A stretch of DNA of 64,000 nucleotides from positions 372,001 to 436,000 of the forward strand of contig NZ_SCOU01000001.1 of NCBI RefSeq assembly GCF_005502435.1, given 5' to 3'. Source of the DNA: Methylobacillus flagellatus (GTDB taxonomy: Bacteria > Pseudomonadota > Gammaproteobacteria > Burkholderiales > Methylophilaceae). Below are positions 8,215-16,177 of the stretch, in pieces (position 1 is the first letter of the stretch; every line of letters begins with the position of its first letter). The translations under genes and the position numbers were made by a program. Below the pieces are notes generated by a model. That model saw nothing but the letters and a program-made list of their open reading frames with translations. It was not told the origin of the DNA and did not search any database.

Positions 8215-9819
8215 TCAGGCCGTAAGCGCCAGTCGCTCCTGATCACGCACCAGCTTGTATTCGATGGAGTCGATCAGCGCCCGCCAGGAAGCATCGATGA
8301 TATCCGTGGATACGCCTATGGTGGTCCAGCCTTCGAACTGGTCACGCGATTCGATCAGCACGCGCACCTTGGCGGCAGAAGCCTGATCGGAATCCAGCAC
8401 GCGCACCTTGTAATCGGTGAGCTTGATGTCCTTGATGGCAGGATAGAAACGCTCCAGCGCACGCCGCACGGCTTTGTCCAGCGCATTGACCGGGCCGTCG
8501 CCTTCGGCCGCCGTGATCTCCTGCTGGCCATCCACGGAGATCTTGATGGTGACCGAGGAGTTCATGCGGTTGAGCGCGGGCTCGTGGATATTGACCTTGT
8601 ATTCATGCAGATCGAAGAACGGTTGATGCTTGCCCAGCAGCTTGCGCACCAGCAACTGGAACGAGCTTTCTGCGGTTTCGAACTGATAGCCTTCATGTTC
8701 CAGCTCTTTGAGTTTTTCCAGCACCAGTTTGGTCTCGTCCGAATCCTTGCCCAGCGTAGGGTCTACACGGTGCATGCGCGCCAGCAAGGCGCTGCGGCCC
8801 GCCACTTCCGACACCAGGATATGGCGCGCATTGCCCACCAGTTCCGGGTTGATGTGCTCGTAGGAGATGGGGTTCTTGGTGACCGCATCGATGTGCATGC
8901 CGCCCTTGTGCGCAAAGGCATCATTGCCTACATAGGCGGCCTTTTCGTTGAAGGTGGCGTTGGCGATCTCGCTGACGTAGCGCGCGGTCGAGGTCAGCGT
9001 GGCCATGCTCTCAGGCGGGATGCAGGCCAGCCCAAGCTTGAGTTGTACATTGGGGATGATGGCGCACAGATTGGCGTTGCCACAGCGCTCGCCTATGCCG
9101 TTGATGGTGCCCTGTACCTGACGCGCACCGGCTTGCACCGCCGCCACCGAGTTGGCCACGGCCATCTCGGAATCGTTGTGGCAGTGGATACCGATCTGCA
9201 CCTTGGGGAAACGCGCCACCACTGCCGCAGTGATGGCGTGGATCTCGCTGGAAAAAGTGCCGCCGTTGGTATCACACAGGCATAGCGCATCAGCGCCCGC
9301 CCCGGCTGCCGCCTGCAGGCTCTGCATGGCGTAATCGGCATTGGCTTTGTAGCCATCGAAAAAGTGTTCGGCATCGAACACCACTTCCTTGCCATGCCCT
9401 TTCAGGAACGCGATGGTGTCCGCGATCATGGCCAGGTTCTCTTCCAGCGTGGTGCGCAGGATGTCGGTGACCTGATAATCCCAGCTCTTGCCGAAGATGG
9501 CCACAGCAGGCGTGTTGGCAGCCAGCAGGGAGCGCAGGTTGTTGTCGGACTCCACCGCTGCTTTGACCTTGCGCGTGCTGCCGAAGGCGATGATCTTGGC
9601 GTGCTTGAGTTTGAGCTCGCCTATGCGCTGGAAGAACTCCATGTCCTTGGGGTTGGAGCCTGGGTTGCCAGCCTCGATATAACTGATGCCAAGTTGGTCC
9701 AGACGCTGGACGATCTTCAACTTGTCTTCGACCGAGAAGGAGATGCCCTGCGCTTGCGCACCATCACGCAGCGTGGAATCGTAGGCAAACATTTGAGGCA
9801 TAAAAGGCGAATCAGACAT
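8215..9819 (-). CDS. cimA: (R)-citramalate synthase CimA
   Basis: CimA condenses pyruvate with acetyl-CoA to (R)-citramalate, opening the threonine-independent route to 2-oxobutyrate and isoleucine. The 534-residue protein has the DRE-TIM metallolyase barrel with DSTLRDGAQAQG at the N-terminus and the metal-binding HCHND segment. The C-terminal half holds the LeuA-type allosteric domain from about residue 390. The length and the GDGPVNALDKAVRRAL motif separate it from 2-isopropylmalate synthases. It lies close to leuCDB, whose products also process citramalate, so the two units together can supply both leucine and isoleucine. Confidence 0.94.
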   Translation of the reverse strand: MSDSPFMPQMFAYDSTLRDGAQAQGISFSVEDKLKIVQRLDQLGISYIEAGNPGSNPKDMEFFQRIGELKLKHAKIIAFGSTRKVKAAVESDNNLRSLLAANTPAVAIFGKSWDYQVTDILRTTLEENLAMIADTIAFLKGHGKEVVFDAEHFFDGYKANADYAMQSLQAAAGAGADALCLCDTNGGTFSSEIHAITAAVVARFPKVQIGIHCHNDSEMAVANSVAAVQAGARQVQGTINGIGERCGNANLCAIIPNVQLKLGLACIPPESMATLTSTARYVSEIANATFNEKAAYVGNDAFAHKGGMHIDAVTKNPISYEHINPELVGNARHILVSEVAGRSALLARMHRVDPTLGKDSDETKLVLEKLKELEHEGYQFETAESSFQLLVRKLLGKHQPFFDLHEYKVNIHEPALNRMNSSVTIKISVDGQQEITAAEGDGPVNALDKAVRRALERFYPAIKDIKLTDYKVRVLDSDQASAAKVRVLIESRDQFEGWTTIGVSTDIIDASWRALIDSIEYKLVRDQERLALTA

Positions 9820-9937
9820 GGCACATCAACAATATTGAGCTTAATCAGCCATTTTACCTCAGCCGGGCGGCACACGCGAACCAGCCCAGGCTGTTACCAG
9901 AGCGGCCAGGCACTGGCCAGAGCAAAACCCAGAGCCC

Positions 9938-9974
9938 AGAGCTAGGCCCGGAACTTAAGCATAGAGCTAGGCCC
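9938..9974. repeat. Direct repeat AGAGCTAGGCCC, 25-bp period, over an oxidoreductase stop codon
   Basis: The 12-mer AGAGCTAGGCCC occurs at 9938-9949 and 9963-9974. The second copy spans the stop codon of the minus-strand gene ending at 9967. Less exact AGAGC copies lie just before it. Confidence 0.65.
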
Positions 9975-10989
9975 AGCCAGCCAATACCAGCTTGCCTATG
10001 GTCTGACCGGCCTCCAGCTGGGCGTGCGCGGCACGCAGGTTCGCAGCATTGATGGGCCGCATCACCTGATTCAGCGTGCTTTTCAACGTGCCGGCATCGA
10101 TCAGAGCAGCCAGTTCCTGCAGGATCGCGTGCTGCTGTTGCATGTCCTCGGTGCGGTACATGGCACGTGTGAACATGAATTCCCAGACGAAGCTGGCGCT
10201 CTTGCTCTTCAGCAGATCCAGATCGACCGGCTGTGCCGTTTCCACGATGGAACACAGATGCCCCTGCGGCTTGATGAGCTCGGCCATGACCGGGAAATAA
10301 GCATCGGTGTCATTGTTGCAGAGGATGTAATCCACCCAGGGAAACCCCAAGCCGGCCAGCTGATCGGCCAGCGCTGCACGGTGATCCACCACATGCTGGG
10401 CACCCAGTTCGCGCACCCACTGAGCGGACTCAGGCCGCGAGGCGGTGGCGATCACCGTCAGCCCGGCTACCTGGCGGGCAAGCTGGATGGCGATGGACCC
10501 CACCCCACCGGCGGCGCCTATGATCAGGATGGTCTTGCCCGCATTGGCCGCCGGATCGCGCGCGATGGGCAGGCGATCGAACAAGGCCTCCCAGGCGGTG
10601 ATCGCCGTCAAAGGCAAAGCCGCCGCCTGTTCGACGGATAAGGTGGATGGACGATGGCCCACCAGGCGTTCGTCCATGAGTTGATATTCGGCATTGCAGC
10701 CCGGACGCGTGATGTCGCCCGCGTAATAGACTGCATCACCCACCTCGAACAAATGGCATTCCGGGCCGGTCGCCACCACCACCCCGGCTGCATCCCAACC
10801 CAGCACACGCGGCGTGGATTCCACCTTGTCCTTGGGCTTGCGCACTTTGGTATCCACCGGGTTGACCGCGATGGCCTGCACTTGCACCAGCAGGTCGCGA
10901 CCGCTGGCAACCGGCTTGGGCAGCTCGATATCGAGCAAAGCATCGGGATCGGTGATGGGCAGGTAACGCTTTAGACCAACTGCTTTCAT
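9967..10989 (-). CDS. Zinc-type alcohol dehydrogenase-like / quinone oxidoreductase family protein
   Basis: This 340-residue protein belongs to the medium-chain dehydrogenase/reductase superfamily. It has an N-terminal GroES-like domain and a Rossmann fold with the dinucleotide motif IGAAGGVGS near residue 155. The catalytic zinc ligands of true alcohol dehydrogenases are not apparent, so it is more likely an NADPH-dependent quinone or enone reductase of the YogA/QorB-like group. The natural substrate cannot be read from the sequence. It is transcribed alone, with a strong inverted repeat just upstream (11012-11054). Confidence 0.85.
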   Translation of the reverse strand: MKAVGLKRYLPITDPDALLDIELPKPVASGRDLLVQVQAIAVNPVDTKVRKPKDKVESTPRVLGWDAAGVVVATGPECHLFEVGDAVYYAGDITRPGCNAEYQLMDERLVGHRPSTLSVEQAAALPLTAITAWEALFDRLPIARDPAANAGKTILIIGAAGGVGSIAIQLARQVAGLTVIATASRPESAQWVRELGAQHVVDHRAALADQLAGLGFPWVDYILCNNDTDAYFPVMAELIKPQGHLCSIVETAQPVDLDLLKSKSASFVWEFMFTRAMYRTEDMQQQHAILQELAALIDAGTLKSTLNQVMRPINAANLRAAHAQLEAGQTIGKLVLAGWA

Positions 10990-11011
10990 GTATAGAACTC
11001 CAGAAGAGATA

Positions 11012-11054
11012 CGGACGCACTGCGTGAAAGGGGGAGGAACTCACAGTGCGTCCG
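11012..11054. promoter_or_regulatory. 11-bp perfect inverted repeat upstream of the oxidoreductase gene
   Basis: CGGACGCACTG (11012-11022) and CAGTGCGTCCG (11044-11054) are exact reverse complements separated by 21 nt. Pairing continues inward through GTGA/TCAC with a small bulge. It lies 23 bp before the start of the minus-strand gene at 10989. It may be a 5' leader hairpin or an operator for a dimeric regulator. It has no T run, so it is not a standard terminator. Confidence 0.6.
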
Positions 11055-11138
11055 CAGATCAGGGCCCATGGCAAGCACCCTGATCAAAACCGTGAATGAA
11101 CCATGCCTGGCGCGTGACAGCGTATCGCCAGCTAGGCC

Positions 11139-11187
11139 AAGCAGTCCATATAAGCTAAGCAGTCCATATTAAGCAGTGCATATATAG
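11139..11187. repeat. Tandem array of AAGCAGTCCATAT units, three copies
   Basis: Copies start at 11139, 11157 and 11171, with spacings of 18 and 14 bp. The last carries one change, GTGCATAT. They lie in non-coding DNA. Confidence 0.75.
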
Positions 11188-11401
11188 ACAGCCCATGTTC
11201 GGTACCCGGCAAGCCGGACACCGAGCATGCTTCATTCACAAGGATAGGCAAGCGCTGCAGCAAAAAAGTTTCCCGGCTGGGCTGGTGCTGCAACACCGGA
11301 GCCGCTGCACCAGGGTTGGTATCCCGCCTTAAACCCGGCGATTTCACCCTTGGCCATCTCATACAGAACAAAATGTTACAGCTTATAGATCAGCAATCAC
11401 A

Positions 11402-12553
11402 TCAAGCTGCCGCCAGCAACACTTCACGGCTCTTGTCTAGGCTGACGTTCTGGTGCTCACCCAGCATCACCATGCCATGCGCTTCCAGCTGAGCCAGAAT
11501 GGAAGGGATGGCTTCCTGCCCGATCTGGTAGTCAGACAAGCGTGTTTTAGCACCCAGTTTTTCGAAGAATTCACGCGTGCGCTGGATGGCGGCATCGATG
11601 CGCGCCTCCTCACTGCCTTCGGTCAACTGCCAGACGCGTGCAGCATACTGCAACAACTTGGCGCGCTTGTCTGCGCGGCGCACGCTCAGCATGGCTGGCA
11701 AAACGATAGCCAGCGTCTGCGCATGGTCCAGGCCGTGCAAGGCGGTGATCTCGTGACCTATCATGTGGGTCGCCCAGTCCTGCGGCACCCCTGCCCCGAT
11801 CAGGCCGTTCAGGGCCAGCGTCGCCACCCACATGAAATTGGCCTGGGTGTCGTAATCGTGCGGGGCTTCCACTACCTTGGGGCCGATCTCGATCAGGGTC
11901 TGTAGCAGACCTTCCGCAAAGCGGTCCTGCACGCGTGCCTCCACCGGGTAAGTCAGGTACTGCTCCATGATGTGGGTATAAGCATCCACCACGCCATTCG
12001 CCAACTGTCTGGGCGGCAAGCTGTAACTGCGTGTCGGGTCCAGCACGGAAAACAAGGGGAACACCTGTTCACTGGTAAAGAACAGCTTGTCCGAACCACG
12101 ACTGATCACAGAACCGTTATTCATCTCGGAACCGGTCGCCGGCAGGGTCAGCACACTACCGAAGGGCATGGCGGCTTCTACATTAGCGCCGTGCTTGAGC
12201 AGGATGTTCCAGGGCTCGTCGTTTGCGTACACCGCAGCCGCGATGAATTTGGTGCCGTCGATCACCGAACCGCCACCCACTGCCAGCAGGAAATCCAGCT
12301 TATTGGCCTTGATCTGCGCGACGGCACGCATCAGCGTGTCATATTGCGGGTTAGGCTCGATACCAGAGAATTCTTCGACATAACGCGCGCCCAGCGCCGC
12401 ACGCACTTCGGCCAACGTGCCGTTGCTGCATGCGCTATTACCGCCCAGCAGCACCAGCACGCGCGCGTTGGCAGGCACCAAGTTGGCCAGTTCGGCGACC
12501 TTGCCCTGACCAAAGGCGATGCGGGTGGGGTTGTAATAATCAAAATTCAACAT
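11402..12553 (-). CDS. Iron-containing alcohol dehydrogenase, YqhD-like NADPH-dependent aldehyde reductase
   Basis: This 383-residue protein is a group III metal-dependent alcohol dehydrogenase. Its start MLNFDYYNPTRIAFG and the motifs GGGSVIDGTKFIAAA and LTLPATGSEMN are those of E. coli YqhD, a broad NADPH-dependent aldehyde reductase acting on reactive aldehydes. Metal ligands are expected in the GLDHAQTLAIVLP region and nearby histidines (MIGHEITALHGLDHA). A TetR-type operator lies about 90 bp upstream and a TetR gene follows on the same strand, pointing to induction by an aldehyde or other electrophile. That inducer is inferred. Confidence 0.9.
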   Translation of the reverse strand: MLNFDYYNPTRIAFGQGKVAELANLVPANARVLVLLGGNSACSNGTLAEVRAALGARYVEEFSGIEPNPQYDTLMRAVAQIKANKLDFLLAVGGGSVIDGTKFIAAAVYANDEPWNILLKHGANVEAAMPFGSVLTLPATGSEMNNGSVISRGSDKLFFTSEQVFPLFSVLDPTRSYSLPPRQLANGVVDAYTHIMEQYLTYPVEARVQDRFAEGLLQTLIEIGPKVVEAPHDYDTQANFMWVATLALNGLIGAGVPQDWATHMIGHEITALHGLDHAQTLAIVLPAMLSVRRADKRAKLLQYAARVWQLTEGSEEARIDAAIQRTREFFEKLGAKTRLSDYQIGQEAIPSILAQLEAHGMVMLGEHQNVSLDKSREVLLAAA

Positions 12554-12642
12554 TCAAAGCTCCATTGGTAAAATAAAAATAGGATGTTCATTAACGTTAA
12601 AACGGTTCAATCTTGGTTTGATGCGGCGATCAGCATGATTTA

Positions 12643-12662
12643 TTAGACCAGTCGGCTAGTAA
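12643..12662. promoter_or_regulatory. Probable TetR operator upstream of the YqhD-like gene
   Basis: TTAGACCAGTCGGCTAGTAA lies 90 bp upstream of the dehydrogenase start. It shares TAGACCAGTCG-CTAGTAA with the more symmetrical site at 13372-13390 in front of the tetR gene. This pairing is the usual signature of a TetR repressor controlling itself and its neighbour. Confidence 0.7.
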
Positions 12663-12736
12663 ATCAGCCAAAAAAAAACGGCGGCCTCAGCGTATCCAGC
12701 ATGACATCCGCCAAGCAACACAATCAGACAACACGA

Positions 12737-13351
12737 TCAGGCCTCCACGGGCTGGATCTGCAGGCGCGTCACGGTAGCCGCCATCGCGCATTCCAGCGCA
12801 GCGCGTGTACGCTCGACCTTGGTCAGCAAGGTGGCGCCTATCCACATGTAATAAAGCTCGCGGGCCGATTGCTGCGCGTCCAGCACCGCAGCGAACTCCC
12901 CTGCCGCCATACCGGCCTGCAAACACTCGGCAAGACGGCTGATCACACGCTGCGTGCCTTCCTGCAGGGTGATGCGCATGGCCTCGGAGAGATCGGTCAC
13001 TTCCGCACTCAGCTTGACCACCAGGCATTTGTCTTCGGTGATGTCGCTGCACTGGCTGTCCAGCCAGTTCTGGAAGTAGGCATGCAAGCTGGCGGCGGCG
13101 CCCCGCTCCGGGCTTAGGGTTTTATCCAGGCGCTCCAGATAGGTTTCAAAATAATCGGCCAGCAAGGCCACGCCAAACTGTTCCTTGGATTTGAAATAAT
13201 GGTAGAACGAGCCCTTGGGCACGCCAGCACGGGTGAGCAACTCGTTGAGACCAACCGCAGTGAAGCCTTTGCCCAGGATCACGGATTTGCCAGTCACAAG
13301 GATGTGCTGACGGGTGTCGAGGTGCTTGGAAGTTGGCTCTGGGGAATTCAT
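12737..13351 (-). CDS. TetR/AcrR-family transcriptional repressor
   Basis: The 204-residue regulator (start ATG 13351, giving MNSPEPTSK) has an N-terminal helix-turn-helix with GFTAVGLNELLTRAGVPKGSFYHYFKSKEQF, quoted here only to position it at about residues 25-60. The C-terminal ligand domain contains Cys residues (SQCSD and KCLVV) that could sense electrophiles, as in the NemR/AcuR-like group. The perfect operator at 13372-13390 lies 21 bp before its start, implying autorepression. A TTG at 13372 would put the operator inside the gene and is rejected. Confidence 0.88.
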   Translation of the reverse strand: MNSPEPTSKHLDTRQHILVTGKSVILGKGFTAVGLNELLTRAGVPKGSFYHYFKSKEQFGVALLADYFETYLERLDKTLSPERGAAASLHAYFQNWLDSQCSDITEDKCLVVKLSAEVTDLSEAMRITLQEGTQRVISRLAECLQAGMAAGEFAAVLDAQQSARELYYMWIGATLLTKVERTRAALECAMAATVTRLQIQPVEA

Positions 13352-13371
13352 GTTCAACAGTATTCCACACA

Positions 13372-13390
13372 ACTAGACCAGTCGTCTAGT
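13372..13390. promoter_or_regulatory. Palindromic TetR operator in front of the tetR gene
   Basis: ACTAGAC-CAGTC-GTCTAGT has 7-bp perfect arms around a 5-bp centre. The same core recurs at 12643-12662 upstream of the YqhD-like gene. Confidence 0.8.
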
Positions 13391-13429
13391 AATAAATTAA
13401 AAAGTGATGTATTGAAAATAATGACGTAA

Positions 13430-13456
13430 AAAAACCAGGGCCAAGCCCTGGCTTTT
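13430..13456 (-). terminator. Rho-independent terminator after amtB
   Basis: CCAGGGC (13435-13441) and GCCCTGG (13445-13451) form a 7-bp stem with a CAA loop. On the minus strand the stem is followed by a run of seven T residues, 42 bp or so beyond the amtB stop. Confidence 0.85.
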
Positions 13457-13497
13457 GATCAAGCGGCTGGCGGCACGGCAAGCAGCTAGGCTAGGCA

Positions 13498-14706
13498 TCA
13501 ATCCTCGCTACCACCTGCCGAAGTTGGTGTTGCCGCGATCTTATGAATGGCCAGATCAGCACCCAGGTATTCATCTTCTGCGTCCATGCGGATACCGACG
13601 ATGATTTTCAGCGCGCCGTACACGATAAAGCCGCCTGCCACCGCCACCACGATGCCGAGGCCGGTACCGATCAGTTGCGCGGTCAGGCTCACACCGCCCA
13701 TGCCACCCAGTGTGGTGGCACCGAAGATACCCGCGGCGATGCCGCCCCAGGCACCACACAGGCCGTGCAAAGGCCACACCCCCAGCACATCATCGATCTT
13801 CCAGCGGTTCTGTGTGAGCGTGAACGCCCAGACGAACAAGGCACCCGCCACCAGGCCGGTAGCCAGCGCACCCAGTGGATGCATCACATCCGAACCGGCA
13901 CACACGGCCACCAGGCCGGCCAATGGGCCATTGTGCACAAAGCCGGGGTCGTTCTTGCCGAACAGCAAGGCGGCCAGCGTACCGCCTACCAGCGCCATCA
14001 GCGAGTTCATGGCGACCAGGCCGGTGATGCCGGTGATGGATTGTGCAGACATCACATTGAAGCCGAACCAGCCCACGGTCAGGATCCAGGCGCCCAGCGC
14101 CAGGAACGGGATATTGGATGGCGGGAAGGCATGCAGACGGCCGTCCTTGCCATAGCGGCCAGCACGCGCACCGAGCAGCACCACCGCCGCCAGCGCGATC
14201 CAGCCACCCATGGCATGCACCACCACCGAACCGGCAAAGTCATGGAAACTCGCACCGTAGGTGGCTTTGAGCCAGTCCTGCAAACCGAGCTGACCGTTCC
14301 AGACGATGCCTTCAAAGAAGGGATAGACAAAGCCGACCAGCAGAAAGGTGGCGGCGAGTTGCGGGTTGAACTTGGCGCGTTCTGCGATGCCACCCGAGAC
14401 GATGGCCGGAATGGCCGCTGCAAAGGTCAGCAGAAAGAAGAACTTGACCAGGTCATAGCCGTTCTTGGCAGAAAGCGCTTCCGCCCCCTGCAGAAACCCG
14501 ATGCCATAGGCGATGCTGTAACCGATGAAAAAATAGGCGATGGTGGAGATGGAAAAATCCACCATGATCTTGACCAGCGCATTGACCTGATTCTTGCGCC
14601 TGACGGTACCGACTTCCAGAAAAGCAAACCCTGCGTGCATGGCAAGCACCATAATGGCGCCCAACAGCACAAAAAGGACATCTCCCCCCGATTGCAATGC
14701 TTCCAT
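13498..14706 (-). CDS. amtB: Ammonium transporter AmtB
   Basis: AmtB is an inner-membrane trimeric ammonium channel used when ammonium is scarce. The 402-residue protein has about 11 hydrophobic segments and the family motifs DFAGSVVVHAMGG and the conserved pore histidines in FHDFAGSVVVHAMGG and PLHGLCGAWGG. The start ATG 14706 has a strong GGAGGAG site 6 nt upstream. No glnK precedes it in the window. A sigma-54 promoter and two NtrC-type sites lie upstream, so expression should rise under nitrogen limitation. Confidence 0.96.
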   Translation of the reverse strand: MEALQSGGDVLFVLLGAIMVLAMHAGFAFLEVGTVRRKNQVNALVKIMVDFSISTIAYFFIGYSIAYGIGFLQGAEALSAKNGYDLVKFFFLLTFAAAIPAIVSGGIAERAKFNPQLAATFLLVGFVYPFFEGIVWNGQLGLQDWLKATYGASFHDFAGSVVVHAMGGWIALAAVVLLGARAGRYGKDGRLHAFPPSNIPFLALGAWILTVGWFGFNVMSAQSITGITGLVAMNSLMALVGGTLAALLFGKNDPGFVHNGPLAGLVAVCAGSDVMHPLGALATGLVAGALFVWAFTLTQNRWKIDDVLGVWPLHGLCGAWGGIAAGIFGATTLGGMGGVSLTAQLIGTGLGIVVAVAGGFIVYGALKIIVGIRMDAEDEYLGADLAIHKIAATPTSAGGSED

Positions 14707-14785
14707 GTTGACTCCTCCAAAGCGTGATTTGATATTTTTATGGTGTTCTGTTTATCACAAAGTGAACAAAAAGTGGCATTACGCC

Positions 14786-14801
14786 TGCAAAAAGCAGGCC
14801 A
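14786..14801 (-). promoter_or_regulatory. Sigma-54 (-24/-12) promoter of amtB
   Basis: Read on the minus strand, the site is TGGCCTGCTTTTTGCA. It matches TGGCAC-N5-TTGCA with GG and GC at exactly the required distance. It lies 80 bp before the amtB start and downstream of two NtrC-type sites, which strengthens the call. Confidence 0.8.
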
Positions 14802-14852
14802 GCCTTCACTTTGTTGATTCAAAAAGCCTTTTTTAACACCGGCTCTCAATGC

Positions 14853-14869
14853 TGCACATCTATTGTGCG
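14853..14869. promoter_or_regulatory. NtrC-type enhancer site (promoter-proximal)
   Basis: TGCACATCTATTGTGCG carries the GCAC-N7-GTGC half-site arrangement of the NtrC consensus. It is centred about 65 bp upstream of the sigma-54 elements. Confidence 0.7.
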
Positions 14870-14882
14870 CTACATAGTGCGG

Positions 14883-14899
14883 CGCACTTTCATGGTGCA
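14883..14899. promoter_or_regulatory. NtrC-type enhancer site (promoter-distal)
   Basis: CGCACTTTCATGGTGCA carries GCAC-N7-GTGC. Its centre is 30 bp (about three helical turns) from the proximal site, the same face of the helix, as in NtrC enhancer pairs. Confidence 0.7.
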
Positions 14900-14960
14900 C
14901 TTTGCAAGTATTGCATGAACCGCTTTGCATGCCATGCCTGACCGGCATCCGCCTCAGTGT

Positions 14961-15902
14961 TCAGGATGGCTCCGGCGCCTTTCTCGCCACCGTATACCCT
15001 GCCGCTGCCCAGGCGTCGATCCCGCCCGCCAATGGCCGCACCTTGTAATAGCCGTTGTTCATGAACGCTTTGGCGACCTTGGCGGCGGTGACTTCATTGG
15101 GACAGGAGCAATACAGGATGATGTGCTGCTCGGGGTCGATATCATCGCCCAGCTGATCCAGTTGATCGACGCCGATGAAGCGCGCGCCGGGGATCCAGCC
15201 TTCCTCGGCCTGCAAAGCAGAACGCGTGTCGATGATGACCGGATTCATGCCCCCTTCTATCATTTCGTTCAAGGCGCTCACGCTGATGCGTGCCATGCGC
15301 AGCTCTTTAAGGAAGTGGTAACGCTCCCACCATTTCTTGGCGATGAACACGGCCAAGGCCAAGCCCAACAGCATCGCTCCCCATTTGCCCATGGCCACCA
15401 GCATGTCCAGCAGCTCGTTGATGGCTGTGTCGAACAAGGAACCCAGCAGGATGGCAGAACCCGCCCAGATGGCCGCCCCCAGGGCATCAAACAGGATGAA
15501 CACCCACAGCCGGGTGCCTAAAGCGCCCGCCAGCGCCCCGGCGATGGAAGCAAAGCCGGGCACGAACTTGCAGAACAACAGTGAAGATGGGCCAACCTTG
15601 AGGTACAGGGATTCGGTCTGCCGCACGCAGGAATCCGGCGACAAGGATATGCGGCACAGCTTGCCCAACACTCTGCGGCCGATGCGACGGCCAGCGAAGA
15701 ACCAGAACATATCCGCCAGCAATGCGCCCAGTATGGCCGTGCACAACAGCCCTGCAGCGGAGAAGTCAGCCGTGCTGGCCATGGCGCCGGTGACCAGCAG
15801 CATGGGGTATGCCGGGATGGGCAGGCCGATCTGCTCCAGGAACACATTGAGAAAGACGATGATGAGTCCAAATTGCTCGAGCAACTGCAGGAATTCGTTC
15901 AT
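14961..15902 (-). CDS. DedA-family membrane protein fused to a rhodanese domain
   Basis: The 313-residue protein (start MNEFLQLLEQFG at 15902) joins two domains. Residues about 1-200 are a DedA/SNARE-associated integral membrane domain, with the conserved FCKFVPGF segment and several transmembrane helices; DedA proteins are linked to lipid scrambling and membrane homeostasis. Residues about 210-305 are a rhodanese-like domain with the active-site loop starting YCSCPNE and its Cys. Thus the protein may couple sulfur or persulfide chemistry at the cytoplasmic face to the membrane, but no substrate is known. The open frame upstream of 15902 lacks similarity and contains repeats. Confidence 0.9.
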   Translation of the reverse strand: MNEFLQLLEQFGLIIVFLNVFLEQIGLPIPAYPMLLVTGAMASTADFSAAGLLCTAILGALLADMFWFFAGRRIGRRVLGKLCRISLSPDSCVRQTESLYLKVGPSSLLFCKFVPGFASIAGALAGALGTRLWVFILFDALGAAIWAGSAILLGSLFDTAINELLDMLVAMGKWGAMLLGLALAVFIAKKWWERYHFLKELRMARISVSALNEMIEGGMNPVIIDTRSALQAEEGWIPGARFIGVDQLDQLGDDIDPEQHIILYCSCPNEVTAAKVAKAFMNNGYYKVRPLAGGIDAWAAAGYTVARKAPEPS

Positions 15903-15990
15903 TGCGCATTCTTGATGTGGGAGGCAGGTAGCTAAGGTCTCAATAATCCTGGCTAACGTCAATAGTAGGCATAGCGTCGCAGGCAGCGCG

Positions 15991-16035
15991 CCTGTAGCCG
16001 CTAAACCTGTAGCCGCTAAACCTGTAACCGCTAGA
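15991..16035. repeat. 15-bp tandem repeat, three copies
   Basis: CCTGTAGCCGCTAAA occurs twice exactly (15991-16005, 16006-16020), followed by a third copy with two changes (16021-16035). It lies upstream of the DedA-rhodanese gene in non-coding DNA. Confidence 0.9.
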
Positions 16036-16177
16036 CAAGAAGCGAACCAGACAGCATGAAAACAGCAAGGCCCGCCTGCAGACTTGAATTTGGACCATAT
16101 CGCCGCAAGTTGTGGCAAAGCCCCACAATCTTTATGATGTGGCTCCCACTCAGCCTTGCAGCAGAACAGCCCCAGCC

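Larger units (their letters stand above)
10990..11401. other. Gene-free stretch between two oxidoreductase genes
   Basis: No coding sequence is supported in these 412 bp. The stretch holds a strong inverted repeat (11012-11054), an 18/14-bp direct repeat array (11139-11187), and a few smaller GC-rich hairpins. The 79-codon minus-strand frame across the array is made of the repeat and is judged non-coding. Confidence 0.7.

Noticed and set aside
11132-11371. 79-codon minus-strand gene between the two oxidoreductases
   Set aside because: Its C-terminal part is only the translation of the 11139-11187 tandem repeat; no family similarity or ribosome site.
15991-16035. CRISPR array (here and at the other tandem repeats)
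   Set aside because: Units are directly adjacent with no spacers, too short, and there are no cas genes.
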